The translations under genes were made by a program, and so were the position numbers. The notes beneath the pieces were generated by a model. It ran no database searches, was not told the DNA's origin, and was given only the letters and a program-made list of their open reading frames with translations. From Dyella caseinilytica (GTDB lineage: Bacteria; Pseudomonadota; Gammaproteobacteria; Xanthomonadales; Rhodanobacteraceae): a DNA stretch of 64,000 bases. The stretch is from assembly GCF_016865235.1 (NCBI RefSeq), contig NZ_CP064030.1:1054001-1118000 (forward strand), written 5' to 3'. Positions 8,936 to 18,532 of the stretch are shown here, piece after piece. Positions within the stretch are counted from its first letter, which is position 1; every line of letters begins with the position of its first letter.

Positions 8936-10357
8936 ATGGATACCGCGCGTATTACCCGCTTCGTCAGTGATCTTTGGGATGCTGAAATCGTCCCACAGCT
9001 GATGGATTACATCCGGATTCCCAACAAGTCGCCGATGTTCGACAAGGATTGGGTGGCGCACGGCTACATGGATGCCGCCGTAAAGCTGATGGAAACCTGG
9101 GCTCGCACCAAGTTGCCGTCGTTGCCGGGCGCTACGTTGGAAGTGGTACGTCTGGAAGGCCGCACGCCGCTGATTTACATCGAAGTGCCGGGCCAGAACG
9201 ACGACACCGTGGTGCTGTATGGCCATCTCGACAAACAGCCGGAAATGACCGGCTGGTCCGAAGGTCTCGGCCCGTGGACGCCAGTGTTGAAGGGCGACAA
9301 GCTCTATGGCCGCGGCGGCGCGGATGACGGCTATGCGATCTTCGGCTCGCTTGCCGCGCTGCTGGCGCTGCGGGAGCAGGGCGTGCCGCATGCGCGCTGC
9401 GTGATCCTGATCGAAGCCTGCGAAGAATCGGGCAGCTATGACTTGCCGTACTACGTGGATCACCTTGCTTCGCGCATCGGCAATCCCTCGCTGGTGGTGT
9501 GCCTGGATTCGGGCTGTGGCAATTACGACCAGCTCTGGCTGACCACCTCGCTGCGCGGCATGACCGGGGGTGAGCTGACGGTGCAGGTGCTGGAAGAAGG
9601 CGTGCATTCGGGCGATGCGTCCGGCGTGGTGCCGTCCAGTTTTCGCATCCTGCGCGAGCTGCTGTCGCGCCTGGAAGATCCGGAAACCGGCCGCATCAAG
9701 CCGAAGGAGCTCTATGCGGAGATTCCGCCGCAGCGCATCGAGCAGGCCAAGGCCGCGGCCGGTGTGCTGGGTAAGGAGATCTACAGCAAGTTCCCATTCG
9801 TCGAAGGCATGCAGCCGGTGACGCACGACCTCACCGAACTGGTGCTCAATCGCACCTGGCGTCCGCAACTGGCAGTGACTGGCGCGGATGGTTTGCCGCC
9901 GCTGGAAAGCGCCGGCAATGTGCTGCGCCCCAAGACCGCGGTGAAGCTGAGTTTGCGGGTGCCGCCGACATCGGATGGCGCCAAGGCTGGCGAGTTCGTC
10001 AAGCAGTTGCTGGAAAAAGATCCGCCGTACGGCGCCAAGGTCAGCTTCAAGCTGGAAAAGGATGGCAGCGGTTGGAATGCGCCGCAGCTGTCGCCGTGGC
10101 TGGAAAAGGCCGTGTCCGCGGCGTCCGAGCAGTATTTCGGCAGGCCGGCGGCGTACATGGGCGAGGGCGGCTCGATTCCGTTCATGGGCATGCTGGGCGC
10201 CAAGTTCCCGCAGGCGCAGTTCCTGATCACCGGCGTGCTCGGCCCGCATTCCAACGCGCACGGCCCTAATGAGTTCATCCACATCCCGACCGGCAAGAAG
10301 GTCTCGATGGTCGTGGCCGACGTGGTCGCACGCCACTTCGAGCAGGGGAAGCGGTGA
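8936..10357 (+). CDS. M20 family metallopeptidase
   Basis: A 473-residue dizinc peptidase of the M20/M25/M40 group. The ATG at 8936 is preceded by GGAG, and the product begins MDTARITRFVSDLWD; an open frame 81 bp upstream lacks such a site. Metal ligands are recognisable in YGHLDKQPEMTGW (His97, Asp99), YGRGGADDGYA (Asp130) and EACEESGSYD (Glu163, Glu164), with a late GPHSNAHGPNE segment. Relatives are dipeptidases or amino-acid amidohydrolases in the cytoplasm. Its stop overlaps the GTG of the next gene as GTGA, so the two are coupled. Confidence 0.93.
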   Translation: MDTARITRFVSDLWDAEIVPQLMDYIRIPNKSPMFDKDWVAHGYMDAAVKLMETWARTKLPSLPGATLEVVRLEGRTPLIYIEVPGQNDDTVVLYGHLDKQPEMTGWSEGLGPWTPVLKGDKLYGRGGADDGYAIFGSLAALLALREQGVPHARCVILIEACEESGSYDLPYYVDHLASRIGNPSLVVCLDSGCGNYDQLWLTTSLRGMTGGELTVQVLEEGVHSGDASGVVPSSFRILRELLSRLEDPETGRIKPKELYAEIPPQRIEQAKAAAGVLGKEIYSKFPFVEGMQPVTHDLTELVLNRTWRPQLAVTGADGLPPLESAGNVLRPKTAVKLSLRVPPTSDGAKAGEFVKQLLEKDPPYGAKVSFKLEKDGSGWNAPQLSPWLEKAVSAASEQYFGRPAAYMGEGGSIPFMGMLGAKFPQAQFLITGVLGPHSNAHGPNEFIHIPTGKKVSMVVADVVARHFEQGKR

Positions 10358-11052
10358 CCGACGCCACGCAGCTGGCGGCTAATTGGGCGGTGGTGCGCAG
10401 GCGGGTCGACGAGGCCTGCCGCGCAGCCGGACGCGATCCGTCCGAGGTGGCCATCCTGCCGGTCAGCAAGACCTTCGGGCCGGAAGCGGTGCGTGCGGCC
10501 ATAGCCTTGGGCTTGCGCCGTTTCGGCGAGAACAAGGTGCAGGAGATTCGCGACAAGGCTGCTGCCCTGGCCGATGAAGCGATCGAGTGGGTGGTGATCG
10601 GCCACCTGCAAACCAACAAAGCCAAGGATGTGGCGCGGCTGGCCAGCGAAGTGCAGTCGCTGGACCGGCTGGAACTGGCAGAAGCCCTGGACCGCCGACT
10701 GCAAATCGAAGGCCGCAGCCTGGATGTGCTGGTACAGGTGAAGACCGCTCAGGAGGAAACCAAGTCCGGCCTGCCCGCAGACGAGCTGCCCACCTTCCTG
10801 ACCCAGTTGCGGGACTATCCCACGCTGCGGGTACGCGGCCTGATGACCTTGGCGACGCTCTCCGAAGATCCTGGCGAGGTGCGGGCCTGCTTCCGCCAGC
10901 TGCGCGAACTGCAGGACCGCTGCACTGCCGAGGGCCACGAACTGCCGCGGCTATCCATGGGCATGAGCTCCGATTTTCCGCTGGCCATTGCCGAAGGCGC
11001 GACGGAAGTGAGGGTAGGCACAGCGATTTTTGGGAGTCGCCTTAAGGCCTGA
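10354..11052 (+). CDS. yggS: YggS/PLPBP family pyridoxal-phosphate homeostasis protein
   Basis: A 232-residue PLP-binding protein of the YggS/PROSC family. The PLP lysine is Lys39 in VAILPVSKTF, followed by LRRFGENKVQE, WVVIGHLQTNKAK and the C-terminal LSMGMSSDFPLAIAEGATEVRVG that holds the phosphate. These proteins have no known catalytic turnover and buffer free PLP. The GTG start overlaps the M20 stop by 4 bp. In many gammaproteobacteria yggS sits by the twitching-motility ATPase gene pilT or by proC; here its only close partner is the M20 peptidase. Confidence 0.94.
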   Translation: MTDATQLAANWAVVRRRVDEACRAAGRDPSEVAILPVSKTFGPEAVRAAIALGLRRFGENKVQEIRDKAAALADEAIEWVVIGHLQTNKAKDVARLASEVQSLDRLELAEALDRRLQIEGRSLDVLVQVKTAQEETKSGLPADELPTFLTQLRDYPTLRVRGLMTLATLSEDPGEVRACFRQLRELQDRCTAEGHELPRLSMGMSSDFPLAIAEGATEVRVGTAIFGSRLKA

Positions 11053-11313
11053 ATGTGTGAGTTTCGTCGCGCTCCGAACGTAAAGATTGCCTAAATTTTT
11101 GGCGGGCCCTCGCCAATTGTGCGTAAGGTTCTAAATTTTCACCTTTTAATTCATGTACTTACGAGACGGCTATAGGGTTTTCGTATTTAGCGGACGATGG
11201 AGTTCAGTTAACTTCATCCGAACATGTCGGCGGTTGCGCTTTGTTACTTTCACTGCTTCGTCACGGTCACCGCAGGGGGCGGCGACCGGGCAAAACCGCC
11301 CAGAGATCCACAA

Positions 11314-12024
11314 ATGCCCAAAACGCGACTTGTACTCGCCGCGCTTGCCTCGGCTATGTGCCTTTCAAGTCCAGTGCTCGCAGCCACCGCCGATAGTGGT
11401 GTTCAGGCACAGGTTTCCGGAAAGATCTCCAGTTCGCTGTTGAGTCCGCTGGCTGCTTTCAGTGCCGCACCCTCTCTGGCGCAATCCACGATTCCTACCC
11501 AGCTTCCGATTGCTGCTCTGGCGACTGCCAAGAGCGACACGGCTGACCAGGTGGATGCTGCCGACATCGCAGCCCAGTTCAGTGATGCGAAGACCTCTCA
11601 GGATCTGCGCGACATGCTGGTTGGCTTGGCCATGCAGTTGCGTCATGTGCGCTATGTGCGCGGTGGCCGCGATCCTTCCACGGGTTTCGATTGCAGCGGT
11701 TTCGTGCGCTACGTGTTCGAACATGCGCTGGGCCTGCAGCTGCCCACCAACTCGGCGTCTCAGTACCTGATCGGCCATATCGTTCGCCGCAACGACATGC
11801 AGCCGGGCGACCTGGTGTTCTTCCGCACTGCCGATCGTCGTGGCCGTGGTCGCATCTCGCACGTTGGCATCTACCTGAGCGACGGCCAGTTCATCCATTC
11901 GCCGCGTCGTGGCGAGTCGGTACGCGTCGACAATCTGGCCGACAGCTACTGGTCCAAGCGCTTTGCCGGTGCACGCCGTCCGGATGCGATGGCCGAAATC
12001 GATTCCAGCACGCATAACGGCTGA
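11314..12024 (+). CDS. NlpC/P60 family peptidoglycan hydrolase, exported
   Basis: A 236-residue secreted cell-wall hydrolase. The ATG at 11314 starts a clear signal peptide (MPKTRLVLAALASAMCLSSP, cleavage near VLA-A). A low-complexity linker follows, then the NlpC/P60 domain from about residue 100. The catalytic triad is Cys127 in TGFDCSGFVRYVF, His183 in GRISHVGIYLSD and His195 in GQFIHSPRRG. Such enzymes cut the D-Glu-meso-DAP bond of the stem peptide and serve in cell separation or recycling. The 261 bp upstream are AT-richer than their surroundings and probably hold its promoter. It ends in a terminator at 12051. Confidence 0.93.
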   Translation: MPKTRLVLAALASAMCLSSPVLAATADSGVQAQVSGKISSSLLSPLAAFSAAPSLAQSTIPTQLPIAALATAKSDTADQVDAADIAAQFSDAKTSQDLRDMLVGLAMQLRHVRYVRGGRDPSTGFDCSGFVRYVFEHALGLQLPTNSASQYLIGHIVRRNDMQPGDLVFFRTADRRGRGRISHVGIYLSDGQFIHSPRRGESVRVDNLADSYWSKRFAGARRPDAMAEIDSSTHNG

Positions 12025-12050
12025 TTCTTCCTTCCAGAGGAGCTTCAGCG

Positions 12051-12078
12051 AAAAGGCCACCGTCAGGTGGCCTTTTTT
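12051..12078 (+). terminator. Rho-independent terminator after NlpC/P60 gene
   Basis: AAAGGCCACC pairs with GGTGGCCTTT around a GTCA loop, and the arm runs on into a T tract. It lies 27 bp after the stop of the peptidoglycan hydrolase. Confidence 0.9.
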
Positions 12079-12127
12079 GTTGGGTCAGGCGTGCGGGATA
12101 CTTAGCGAAATACCCCTCGAGGTTTTC

Positions 12128-12781
12128 ATGCCAAACCGCTTGCCGCCTGTTACCCGTAACTTGCTGATCGCCAATGTCGCCGTATTTCTGCTGCAGCAGG
12201 TGATGGGTGATTACCTGGTGGCGCACTTCGCCCTGTGGCCGTGGGGGCCGGATCAGCTTGCGCAAGCGGACAACGGCAGCGTGATCAGCGTTGGCTTTCG
12301 CCTGTGGCAGCTGGTGACTTACGCCTTCATGCATGGCGGCTACATGCACATCTTCTTCAACATGTTTGCGCTGTACATGTTCGGCGGCACCATCGAGCGC
12401 ACGTTCGGCTCGCGCAGTTTCACGCTCTATTACTTCGTGTGCCTGGTGGTGGCGGCGCTGACGCAGCTGGTGGTGGTGAAGTACTACACCCATGGCTACG
12501 AGCCGACCCTGGGCGCATCCGGCGCAATCTTCGGCCTGCTGCTCGCCTTCGGCATGCTCTATCCGCAGGAGAAGCTGATGCTGATCTTCCTGCCGATTCC
12601 GATTCCTGCGTGGCTGTTCGTGATCGGTTATGGCGCAGTGGAACTCGTGCTGGGCGTGACGGGCAAGCAAGCGGATGTCGCGCATTTCGCCCACCTCGGC
12701 GGTATGCTGGGTGGCTTTTTGATGATCGAGTACTGGCGTGGCAAGCTGCCGATCAAACCGCAGCGGCGCCTGATGCGTTGA
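12128..12781 (+). CDS. Rhomboid family intramembrane serine protease
   Basis: A 217-residue, six-helix rhomboid. Catalytic Ser131 lies in LGASGAIFGLL and the partner His189 in HFAHLGGMLGG. The HGGYMHIFFNMFALYMFGG segment is the HxxxN motif of helix 2 that forms the oxyanion site. Rhomboids cut membrane-protein helices inside the bilayer; no substrate can be named. The ATG at 12128 begins the conserved PNRLPPVTRNLLIANVAVFLLQ; a longer open frame upstream runs through the preceding terminator and is not credible. It lies 29 bp before the permease gene. Confidence 0.93.
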   Translation: MPNRLPPVTRNLLIANVAVFLLQQVMGDYLVAHFALWPWGPDQLAQADNGSVISVGFRLWQLVTYAFMHGGYMHIFFNMFALYMFGGTIERTFGSRSFTLYYFVCLVVAALTQLVVVKYYTHGYEPTLGASGAIFGLLLAFGMLYPQEKLMLIFLPIPIPAWLFVIGYGAVELVLGVTGKQADVAHFAHLGGMLGGFLMIEYWRGKLPIKPQRRLMR

Positions 12782-12810
12782 TCGAACAAGTCCACTGACA
12801 GGCTGACTTC

Positions 12811-14178
12811 ATGACCCAACATTTGCAGCGCCAGTTGACCTCGCGCCTGATTACCTTCATGGCGCTGGGCATGGCCATCGGCACGGGCCTGTTCCTGGGT
12901 TCGGCCAACTCCATCGTGTTGGCAGGCCCGTCGGTGATTTTCGCCTACATGTTTGGCGGCATCATGATCTACATCATCATGCGCGCGCTGGGCGAGATGG
13001 CCGTACACGAGCCGGTTGCCGGTTCCTTCAGCAGCTACGCGCATCGCTATCTTGGGCCGTTCGCCGGCTACCTCACCGGCTGGAATTACTGGCTGCTGAT
13101 GGTGGGTGTGGGCATGGCCGAGAGCACCGGCGTGGGCATTTACATGAAGGAATGGTTTCCCGAGCTGCCGCAGTGGATTTGGGTGTTTGCCAGCGTGGTG
13201 ATGATCGGCACGCTCAACCTGATGGCCGTGCGCGTGTACGGCGAAATGGAATTTTGGTTCACCATGATCAAGGTGGTGACCGTGGTGCTGATGATTCTGG
13301 GCGGCGCCGGCATGATCTGGCTCGGCTGGGGCAATGGTGGGCAGCCGTTGGGTTTTAGCAACCTTTGGGCCCATGGCGGCTGGCTCCCCAATGGGCTGAA
13401 CGGCATGGTGCTGGCGTTACCGATCGTGGTGTTCGCTTTCGGTGGCATCGAAACCATCGGCATGGCGGCGGGTGAGGCTGCTGATCCGGCGCGCAATATT
13501 CCGCGTGCGGTGAATTCGGTGTTGTGGCGCATTTTGATTTTTTACGTCGGTGCGCTGACCGTGATCATGGCGATCTATCCGTGGAACCAGCTTGGTACGC
13601 AAGGCAGCCCGTTCGTCAGCACCTTCGCGAAGCTAGGTATCCATCAGGCCGCCGGTATCATCAACTTCGTGGTGATCACTGCCGCGCTGTCAGGTTTCAA
13701 CAGCACCACTTTCAGCGGCAGCCGCATGCTGTACAGCCTGTCGCATAAAGGGCAGGCGCCTGCTTTTCTTGGCAAGGTCAGTGAACAAGGCGTACCGATC
13801 CGTAGCGTCCTGGCGTGCATGGCATGCCTGGTGCTCGGTGTGTTGCTGAACTACCTGCTGCCCGGTCGCATCTTCGCGATGATGATGTCGATTCTCTCAT
13901 TCAACACCGTGTGGACCTGGATGATGGTGCTGATCGCCCATTTCAGTTTCCGCCGCCGCCACGGTGCTACGGCATTTCCCTTGCGCGTATGGCCGTTGAG
14001 CAGTCTGGTGTGCATGGCCTTTTTGCTGTTTGTGCTGGTGATGCTGGGGTATAGCCCGGATACGCGTGTCGCGTTGTATGTGGGTGTGGCGTGGGTGGCG
14101 CTGTTGAGCGTTGCGTATGCGGTGTTTGGCGTGGGGCGCAGGATGAGTCTTGCATCTACCGATGCGAATGCTGCGTAA
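12811..14178 (+). CDS. Amino acid permease, APC superfamily (ProY-like)
   Basis: A 455-residue, 12-helix inner-membrane transporter of the amino acid transporter (AAT) family. The N-terminal FMALGMAIGTGLFLGSA and AGPSVIFAYMFGGIMIYIIM segments and the IYPWNQLGTQGSPFV loop follow E. coli ProY/AroP-type permeases very closely, as does FAFGGIETIGMAAGEA in helix 6. Members take up amino acids by proton symport; the particular amino acid (aromatic, proline or histidine) cannot be settled by eye. Same strand as the rhomboid gene and 29 bp after it, so they may share a transcript. Confidence 0.92.
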   Translation: MTQHLQRQLTSRLITFMALGMAIGTGLFLGSANSIVLAGPSVIFAYMFGGIMIYIIMRALGEMAVHEPVAGSFSSYAHRYLGPFAGYLTGWNYWLLMVGVGMAESTGVGIYMKEWFPELPQWIWVFASVVMIGTLNLMAVRVYGEMEFWFTMIKVVTVVLMILGGAGMIWLGWGNGGQPLGFSNLWAHGGWLPNGLNGMVLALPIVVFAFGGIETIGMAAGEAADPARNIPRAVNSVLWRILIFYVGALTVIMAIYPWNQLGTQGSPFVSTFAKLGIHQAAGIINFVVITAALSGFNSTTFSGSRMLYSLSHKGQAPAFLGKVSEQGVPIRSVLACMACLVLGVLLNYLLPGRIFAMMMSILSFNTVWTWMMVLIAHFSFRRRHGATAFPLRVWPLSSLVCMAFLLFVLVMLGYSPDTRVALYVGVAWVALLSVAYAVFGVGRRMSLASTDANAA

Positions 14179-14194
14179 CGCTTCGTTTGACTTA

Positions 14195-14240
14195 CGTAGG
14201 TTGGTGTAACCCCGAATCAAGTTTAGGGTTACACCAACTT
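14195..14240. terminator. Inverted repeat between convergent permease and rapA (family R3)
   Basis: TTGGTGTAACCC (14201-14212) pairs exactly with GGGTTACACCAA (14226-14237) over a 13-base loop. It lies between two convergent genes and can act in both directions. The ACGTAGGTTGG lead matches the repeats near 6601 and 52556, so it is probably one of a dispersed family. Confidence 0.6.
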
Positions 14241-14247
14241 GCCATGC

Positions 14248-17088
14248 TCAGCGCAGCGCCAAGAAATCCGCACTGACCACAAAACGCACGGCATCCAATC
14301 GCAGCCGCGCCTGCGGCAATGCACTGAGCAGCGCAGAGCGTTCTTCCTCGACGTGAGTGACTTCGGCCTCGCTGATCGACAGATTGATGGATTGCAGCGC
14401 ACGCAGGCGAGCTAATTCAGCGTCCAATGTGTCTCGCGCTTCGTTAACGGCATCGGCAATGCTACCTTGTGCGCGCAACGCTGCAGCGGCTTCAGCCTTC
14501 TCCAGCATCGGCGGCACCAGCTTGGCGAGGAATTTGCGATAACGCGCCACTTCAATGGTGCGATCGCCCGCCTTGCGGATAGACGCATCACCCGGCTGGA
14601 AGTTGGCGCGTTCAGTGAGCTTGGTGTCGATCGTGACAACGATCGGCTGCGTGGGCAGGAAACGTTCGGCGTCAAGGCTGCGTTCGGCCACGCATTCGAG
14701 CACATAGACCGCTTGCAACAGTGCGTTGCGTGGCGGTAACGCGTCATCGACCATGAAGCCGGCATTGCCGCGTTCGCTGGAAAGCGCGAGATCGAGTGCG
14801 GCCAGGATCATCGGATGATCGAGCCGCAACAGCGGAAGATCTTCGCGGGAGAGTGCTACATCGCGCGAGAAGGTGATGGATTGCGGACCTTCGGCGAAGC
14901 CGGGCAGGGCGTCGGTGGACAGGTATTGCGGATCGAGCAGCACGACTTTTCCACCGAGTTCTTCGGCGTGAATGCCGAAGGATTCGAGCAGGCGCTGCTG
15001 GAAGGCGTCGCGCGACGGATCATCGTCTTCGCGGCGGAATGCCTGGGCCAGTTCGTCCGCATGCAGATCGCGGCTGGCGGCGAGTTCCAGCAAATGATCG
15101 CGGCCGGCGCGAATCAATTCGGCCATCTGTTCGTGGCTGGCGCGCGTTTCGGCCAGCAACACATCCAGTTCCTGATCGCGCAGATCATCGCCGCGCGCGT
15201 GTTCGTCGGCCAGCCGTGCCAAGGGCTCACCGAAGCGACGTAGCAACTCGCGGCCATCCGCGGGACTGGTGCGGAAGGCATCCACGCCTTCGTCGTACCA
15301 GCGGGCGAGCACATGCTGCGCGCTGTTAGCAACGGCGATGATGTGGATGCTGATGTCGTGTTTCTGACCGATACGGTCCAGTCGGCCGATGCGTTGTTCC
15401 AGCAGGTCGGGATCGAGCGGGAGATCCCACAAGATCAGCCGGTGCGCGAACTGGAAGTTGCGGCCTTCCGAACCGATCTCCGAACAGATCAGCAGGCGTG
15501 CACCGTCGGCTTGCGCAAAATAAGCGGCATTGCGGTCGCGCTGGATGATGCCCAAGCCTTCATGGAAACGGGCGATGCCGGCACCGGTGCGCGTGCGCAG
15601 CGCCTCTTCCAGGGCAAGCACCTTGGCCTGGCTGCGGCAGATCAGCAGGAATTTGTCTTGCGGATAACGCTCCAGCAGCGCGACCAGCGTATCGATACGT
15701 GGGTCATTGCTGTAATCCACCTCCAGCACCGGAACAGGCTGCTGGAGGTCAGCATGGAATTCGGCGAGCAGCGCTTGGCGCGTGTTGTCGTCCTGGCGAT
15801 CGGTTTCGATGAGTTCCCATACCGGCAAGCGCTGCGGAAAACCGCCGATGCCGGCGCGGCGATTGCGGAACATCGAGCGGCCGGTGCCGTGGCGATCGAT
15901 CAGCGCGGCCAGCAGTTCGCGGCTGTGTTCGGGCTTGGTGGTGTCGGCCAAGTAGCCTTGTAGCGTCGCATCGCTCTCGAAGGCCTGATGCAGCTGCTTC
16001 AGCTCGCCAGCTTCCAACGGTGTGCGTTCCAGCAGCTTGTCGGCAATGTGTGAAAGTGACTGGAAGCGTTCGGATTCGGCCAAATAGGCGTTCAGGTCGT
16101 GATAGCGCTGCGGATCGAGCAGGCGCAGTCGCGCGAAATGGCCGCTGCGTCCCAGCTGTTCCGGTGTCGCCGTCAGCAGGATGACGCCCGGCGTGGCGGC
16201 GGCGAGCTGCTCGACCAGGGTGTAACGCGGGCTGGCTTCTTCCGGCGTCCAGGCCAGATGATGGGCTTCGTCCACCACCAGCAGATCCCAGCGAGCATCA
16301 AGCAATTGGCTGGCGCGCTTGGGGCTATGTTCGAGGAAGCTGAAATCGGCGATGACCAGTTGTTCGTCATCAAATGGGTTGTGGCCGCTGTCGGATTGCT
16401 CCACCGCCTCGCAGCGCTCTTCGTCGTAGATCGCAAAGCTGAGGTTGAAGCGACGCAGCAACTCGACGAACCACTGGTAAACCAGCGTATCTGGCAGCAA
16501 CACCAACACGCGTGACGCGCGGCCGGTAGCGATCTGGCGGGCAATAACCATGCCGGCCTCGATGGTCTTGCCCAGGCCGACTTCATCAGCCAGCAACACC
16601 CGTGGTGGATGGCGCGATGCGGCAATCGCGGCCACACGCAACTGATGCGGCACCAGCCCGATACGCGCCGAACCAAGCCCCCAACTGGCTGAGCGGCGCG
16701 CATCAGCGCGGCGCTTCAGCCCTTCCAGGCGCAGCTCGAAATGATGCACCGGATCGGTACGACCACCGATCAACCGATCATCGGCCTGACTGACGCTTTG
16801 CTCGTCATCCAACTGCCCTTCGTGCAGCTCGCGGCCCTCGCCGCGATAGACCAGCAGCCCTTCCTGCTCCTCGATCCGCTCCACCAGAAAGGCGATGCCC
16901 TTACCGGCCACCCGCTGCCCAGCGCGGAATTCGGCGCGCACCAGCGGTGCGGAATCGACCGCATAAGGGCGCAGGACCCCCGATTTGGCAAACAGCACCT
17001 GCACCCCGCGCCCTTCGACGCGCAGCACAGTGCCGAGGCCGAGCTCGGGCTCGGCAGTGGAGATCCAGCGTTGACCGGGTACGAACAT
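14248..17088 (-). CDS. rapA: RNA polymerase-associated ATPase RapA
   Basis: A 946-residue Swi2/Snf2 ATPase that recycles stalled or post-termination RNA polymerase. The N-terminal Tudor-like part starts PGQRWISTAEPELGLGTVL, closely matching E. coli RapA. Motif I is LLADEVGLGKTIEAG, motif II VVDEAHHL, motif III LLTATPEQLG, and the helicase C lobe has CSEIGSEGRNFQFAHRL and LLEQRIGRLDRIGQKHD. Length is near the E. coli protein (968). I chose the ATG at 17088 because it aligns with the E. coli N-terminus; an in-frame TTG 30 bp earlier has a better GGAG site in front, so the start is not certain. No obvious operon partner. Confidence 0.95.
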   Translation of the reverse strand: MFVPGQRWISTAEPELGLGTVLRVEGRGVQVLFAKSGVLRPYAVDSAPLVRAEFRAGQRVAGKGIAFLVERIEEQEGLLVYRGEGRELHEGQLDDEQSVSQADDRLIGGRTDPVHHFELRLEGLKRRADARRSASWGLGSARIGLVPHQLRVAAIAASRHPPRVLLADEVGLGKTIEAGMVIARQIATGRASRVLVLLPDTLVYQWFVELLRRFNLSFAIYDEERCEAVEQSDSGHNPFDDEQLVIADFSFLEHSPKRASQLLDARWDLLVVDEAHHLAWTPEEASPRYTLVEQLAAATPGVILLTATPEQLGRSGHFARLRLLDPQRYHDLNAYLAESERFQSLSHIADKLLERTPLEAGELKQLHQAFESDATLQGYLADTTKPEHSRELLAALIDRHGTGRSMFRNRRAGIGGFPQRLPVWELIETDRQDDNTRQALLAEFHADLQQPVPVLEVDYSNDPRIDTLVALLERYPQDKFLLICRSQAKVLALEEALRTRTGAGIARFHEGLGIIQRDRNAAYFAQADGARLLICSEIGSEGRNFQFAHRLILWDLPLDPDLLEQRIGRLDRIGQKHDISIHIIAVANSAQHVLARWYDEGVDAFRTSPADGRELLRRFGEPLARLADEHARGDDLRDQELDVLLAETRASHEQMAELIRAGRDHLLELAASRDLHADELAQAFRREDDDPSRDAFQQRLLESFGIHAEELGGKVVLLDPQYLSTDALPGFAEGPQSITFSRDVALSREDLPLLRLDHPMILAALDLALSSERGNAGFMVDDALPPRNALLQAVYVLECVAERSLDAERFLPTQPIVVTIDTKLTERANFQPGDASIRKAGDRTIEVARYRKFLAKLVPPMLEKAEAAAALRAQGSIADAVNEARDTLDAELARLRALQSINLSISEAEVTHVEEERSALLSALPQARLRLDAVRFVVSADFLALR

Positions 17089-17390
17089 TTCACAGCCGTT
17101 TGTGACAAGGGTCGACAATTATCCGCTCCCTTGGTGGTCGAAGGAACCATTTGTGGTTGATGGGGTGCTCGATGAGCACTAGCGGACGGGAAGAGGGCGT
17201 CGCCAACTATCACGACTGTAGTCACAGTTCGTCTATGAGGTGGGGCATATCCCGGTTGGGTCGAATGACCACTCGTCGGGAAAATCTCGTCGTTCGTCAG
17301 AAATCCCTTTCATTGCGTGAGTTCGATCCTTTCGGGTTGATGCTGGATAGGTAGACTTGCCATCCAGGGGCTTATGGGGGAATGCCAACC

Positions 17391-18050
17391 ATGCATCGTT
17401 TTATCGCGCCAGCGAAGCGCTTTGGTGGGCGTGCCCCGCTAGAAGGGCGTCCTTCTTCTGTCTGCCCGTCTGTGATTGCTGCGCGCAGGCAGGATCGCGG
17501 CTTCACGCTTGTTGAGATGATGGTCACCGTTGCCGTGGCGGCGATCTTGCTGGTGATCGCGGTACCGAACTTCACCCAGGCTATCAATGCCAACCGGCTC
17601 ACGACGGCGGCAAACGCCCTGATCGGCGCGCTGAACAATGCGCGGATGGCAGCGATCCAGCGCAACGCATCGGTCCAGTTCTGCAGCAACTCTGATACCA
17701 CCAACACGACCGACGCACTGGGCACTGCCTGCGGTACGAATGCTGGCGCAGTCCTCGCGCTGACCAGCCCCGGCGCCACGAGCACCACGCAGGTGCTGGC
17801 GGCGCCCTCTGAACTGGGCATTTCTTCGATACAGATCAGCGGCACGATGCAGGCGATCCGTTTCAACGGGCAAGGGCAGGGCTTATATCCCGGCACGGCT
17901 ACGCCTTTCGACTCCGGTTCCCCGCAAACCGTCCCGGTCGTGGATGTTTGTTCAACCGCACTCAGCACCAACAACCACATCCAGGTGTTCATGGCTGCCG
18001 GCAACATCATTACCAGCAGCCCCAGCCCTACTACGGGAGCCTGCCCATGA
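17391..18050 (+). CDS. fimT: Type IV minor pilin FimT (GspH/FimT family)
   Basis: A 219-residue pseudopilin, first gene of a six-gene pilus operon. The prepilin cleavage site is RG/FTLVEMMVTVAVAAILLV, with Glu at mature position 5 and the usual hydrophobic helix. The leader is long (about 39 residues, basic). Two ATGs are possible, 17382 and 17391; GGGGGA ends one base before the first and about 10 bases before the second, so the second is better placed. FimT-type pilins help prime the pilus and in some species bind DNA. The stop overlaps pilV (ATGATG). About 300 bp upstream, back to rapA, hold no other gene and presumably the operon promoter. Confidence 0.9.
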   Translation: MHRFIAPAKRFGGRAPLEGRPSSVCPSVIAARRQDRGFTLVEMMVTVAVAAILLVIAVPNFTQAINANRLTTAANALIGALNNARMAAIQRNASVQFCSNSDTTNTTDALGTACGTNAGAVLALTSPGATSTTQVLAAPSELGISSIQISGTMQAIRFNGQGQGLYPGTATPFDSGSPQTVPVVDVCSTALSTNNHIQVFMAAGNIITSSPSPTTGACP

Positions 18051-18532
18051 TGCGACATAACGGTTTTCGCATGGCACCTGCCAAGCAATCCGGCGTGGGT
18101 TTGATCGAAGTGCTGATCGCCGTGCTGGTGCTGTCCATCGGGTTTCTCGGCATGGCCGCGATGCAGGCACGTTCGCTGTCGATGAACAACAGTTCGATGG
18201 CACGCAGCTTTGCTGTCATGGAGAGCTATTCCATCCTCGATGCCATGCGTGCAGATTTGGTTGCAGCGCAGAGTGGTGCTTACAACGTCGCCTCAGTCAA
18301 CGCCAGCGGCAGCGGCTGCCCCACGGCGACCGGCACGTTGGCCGATGCGCAGCTCACCCAATGGTGCACCCAGCTGGTTGCCGGTCTTGGTGCGTCTGCC
18401 AGCGGGTCGATCAACTGCACAGGCAGCCTGGGACTCTGCACCGTTACCGTGACGTACGACGACAGCAAGTCCGTGTCTGCTACCACGGATACTACGGGCC
18501 AGCAGACCGTCACTACCCAGGCCATGCTATGA
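18047..18532 (+). CDS. pilV: Type IV pilus minor pilin PilV
   Basis: A 161-residue minor pilin. Processing is at QSG/VGLIEVLIAVLVLSIGF, with Glu at mature position 5 (V-G-L-I-E), and the LSIGFLGMAAMQARSL segment after it is typical of PilV. PilV, PilW, PilX and PilE form the priming complex under PilY1 at the pilus tip and are needed for pilus assembly. It overlaps fimT by 4 bp at its start and pilW by 4 bp at its end. Confidence 0.92.
   Translation: MMRHNGFRMAPAKQSGVGLIEVLIAVLVLSIGFLGMAAMQARSLSMNNSSMARSFAVMESYSILDAMRADLVAAQSGAYNVASVNASGSGCPTATGTLADAQLTQWCTQLVAGLGASASGSINCTGSLGLCTVTVTYDDSKSVSATTDTTGQQTVTTQAML

Noticed and set aside
8900..10336. Long open frame (478 codons) on the minus strand opposite the M20 gene
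   Set aside because: It is the antisense shadow of a conserved peptidase in GC-rich DNA; its composition (His, Arg, Gln, Ala) is typical of such shadows and no family is recognisable.
14195..14240. Riboswitch before rapA or the permease
   Set aside because: It lies at the 3' ends of two convergent genes, where a leader RNA cannot act; a two-way terminator or repeat fits.
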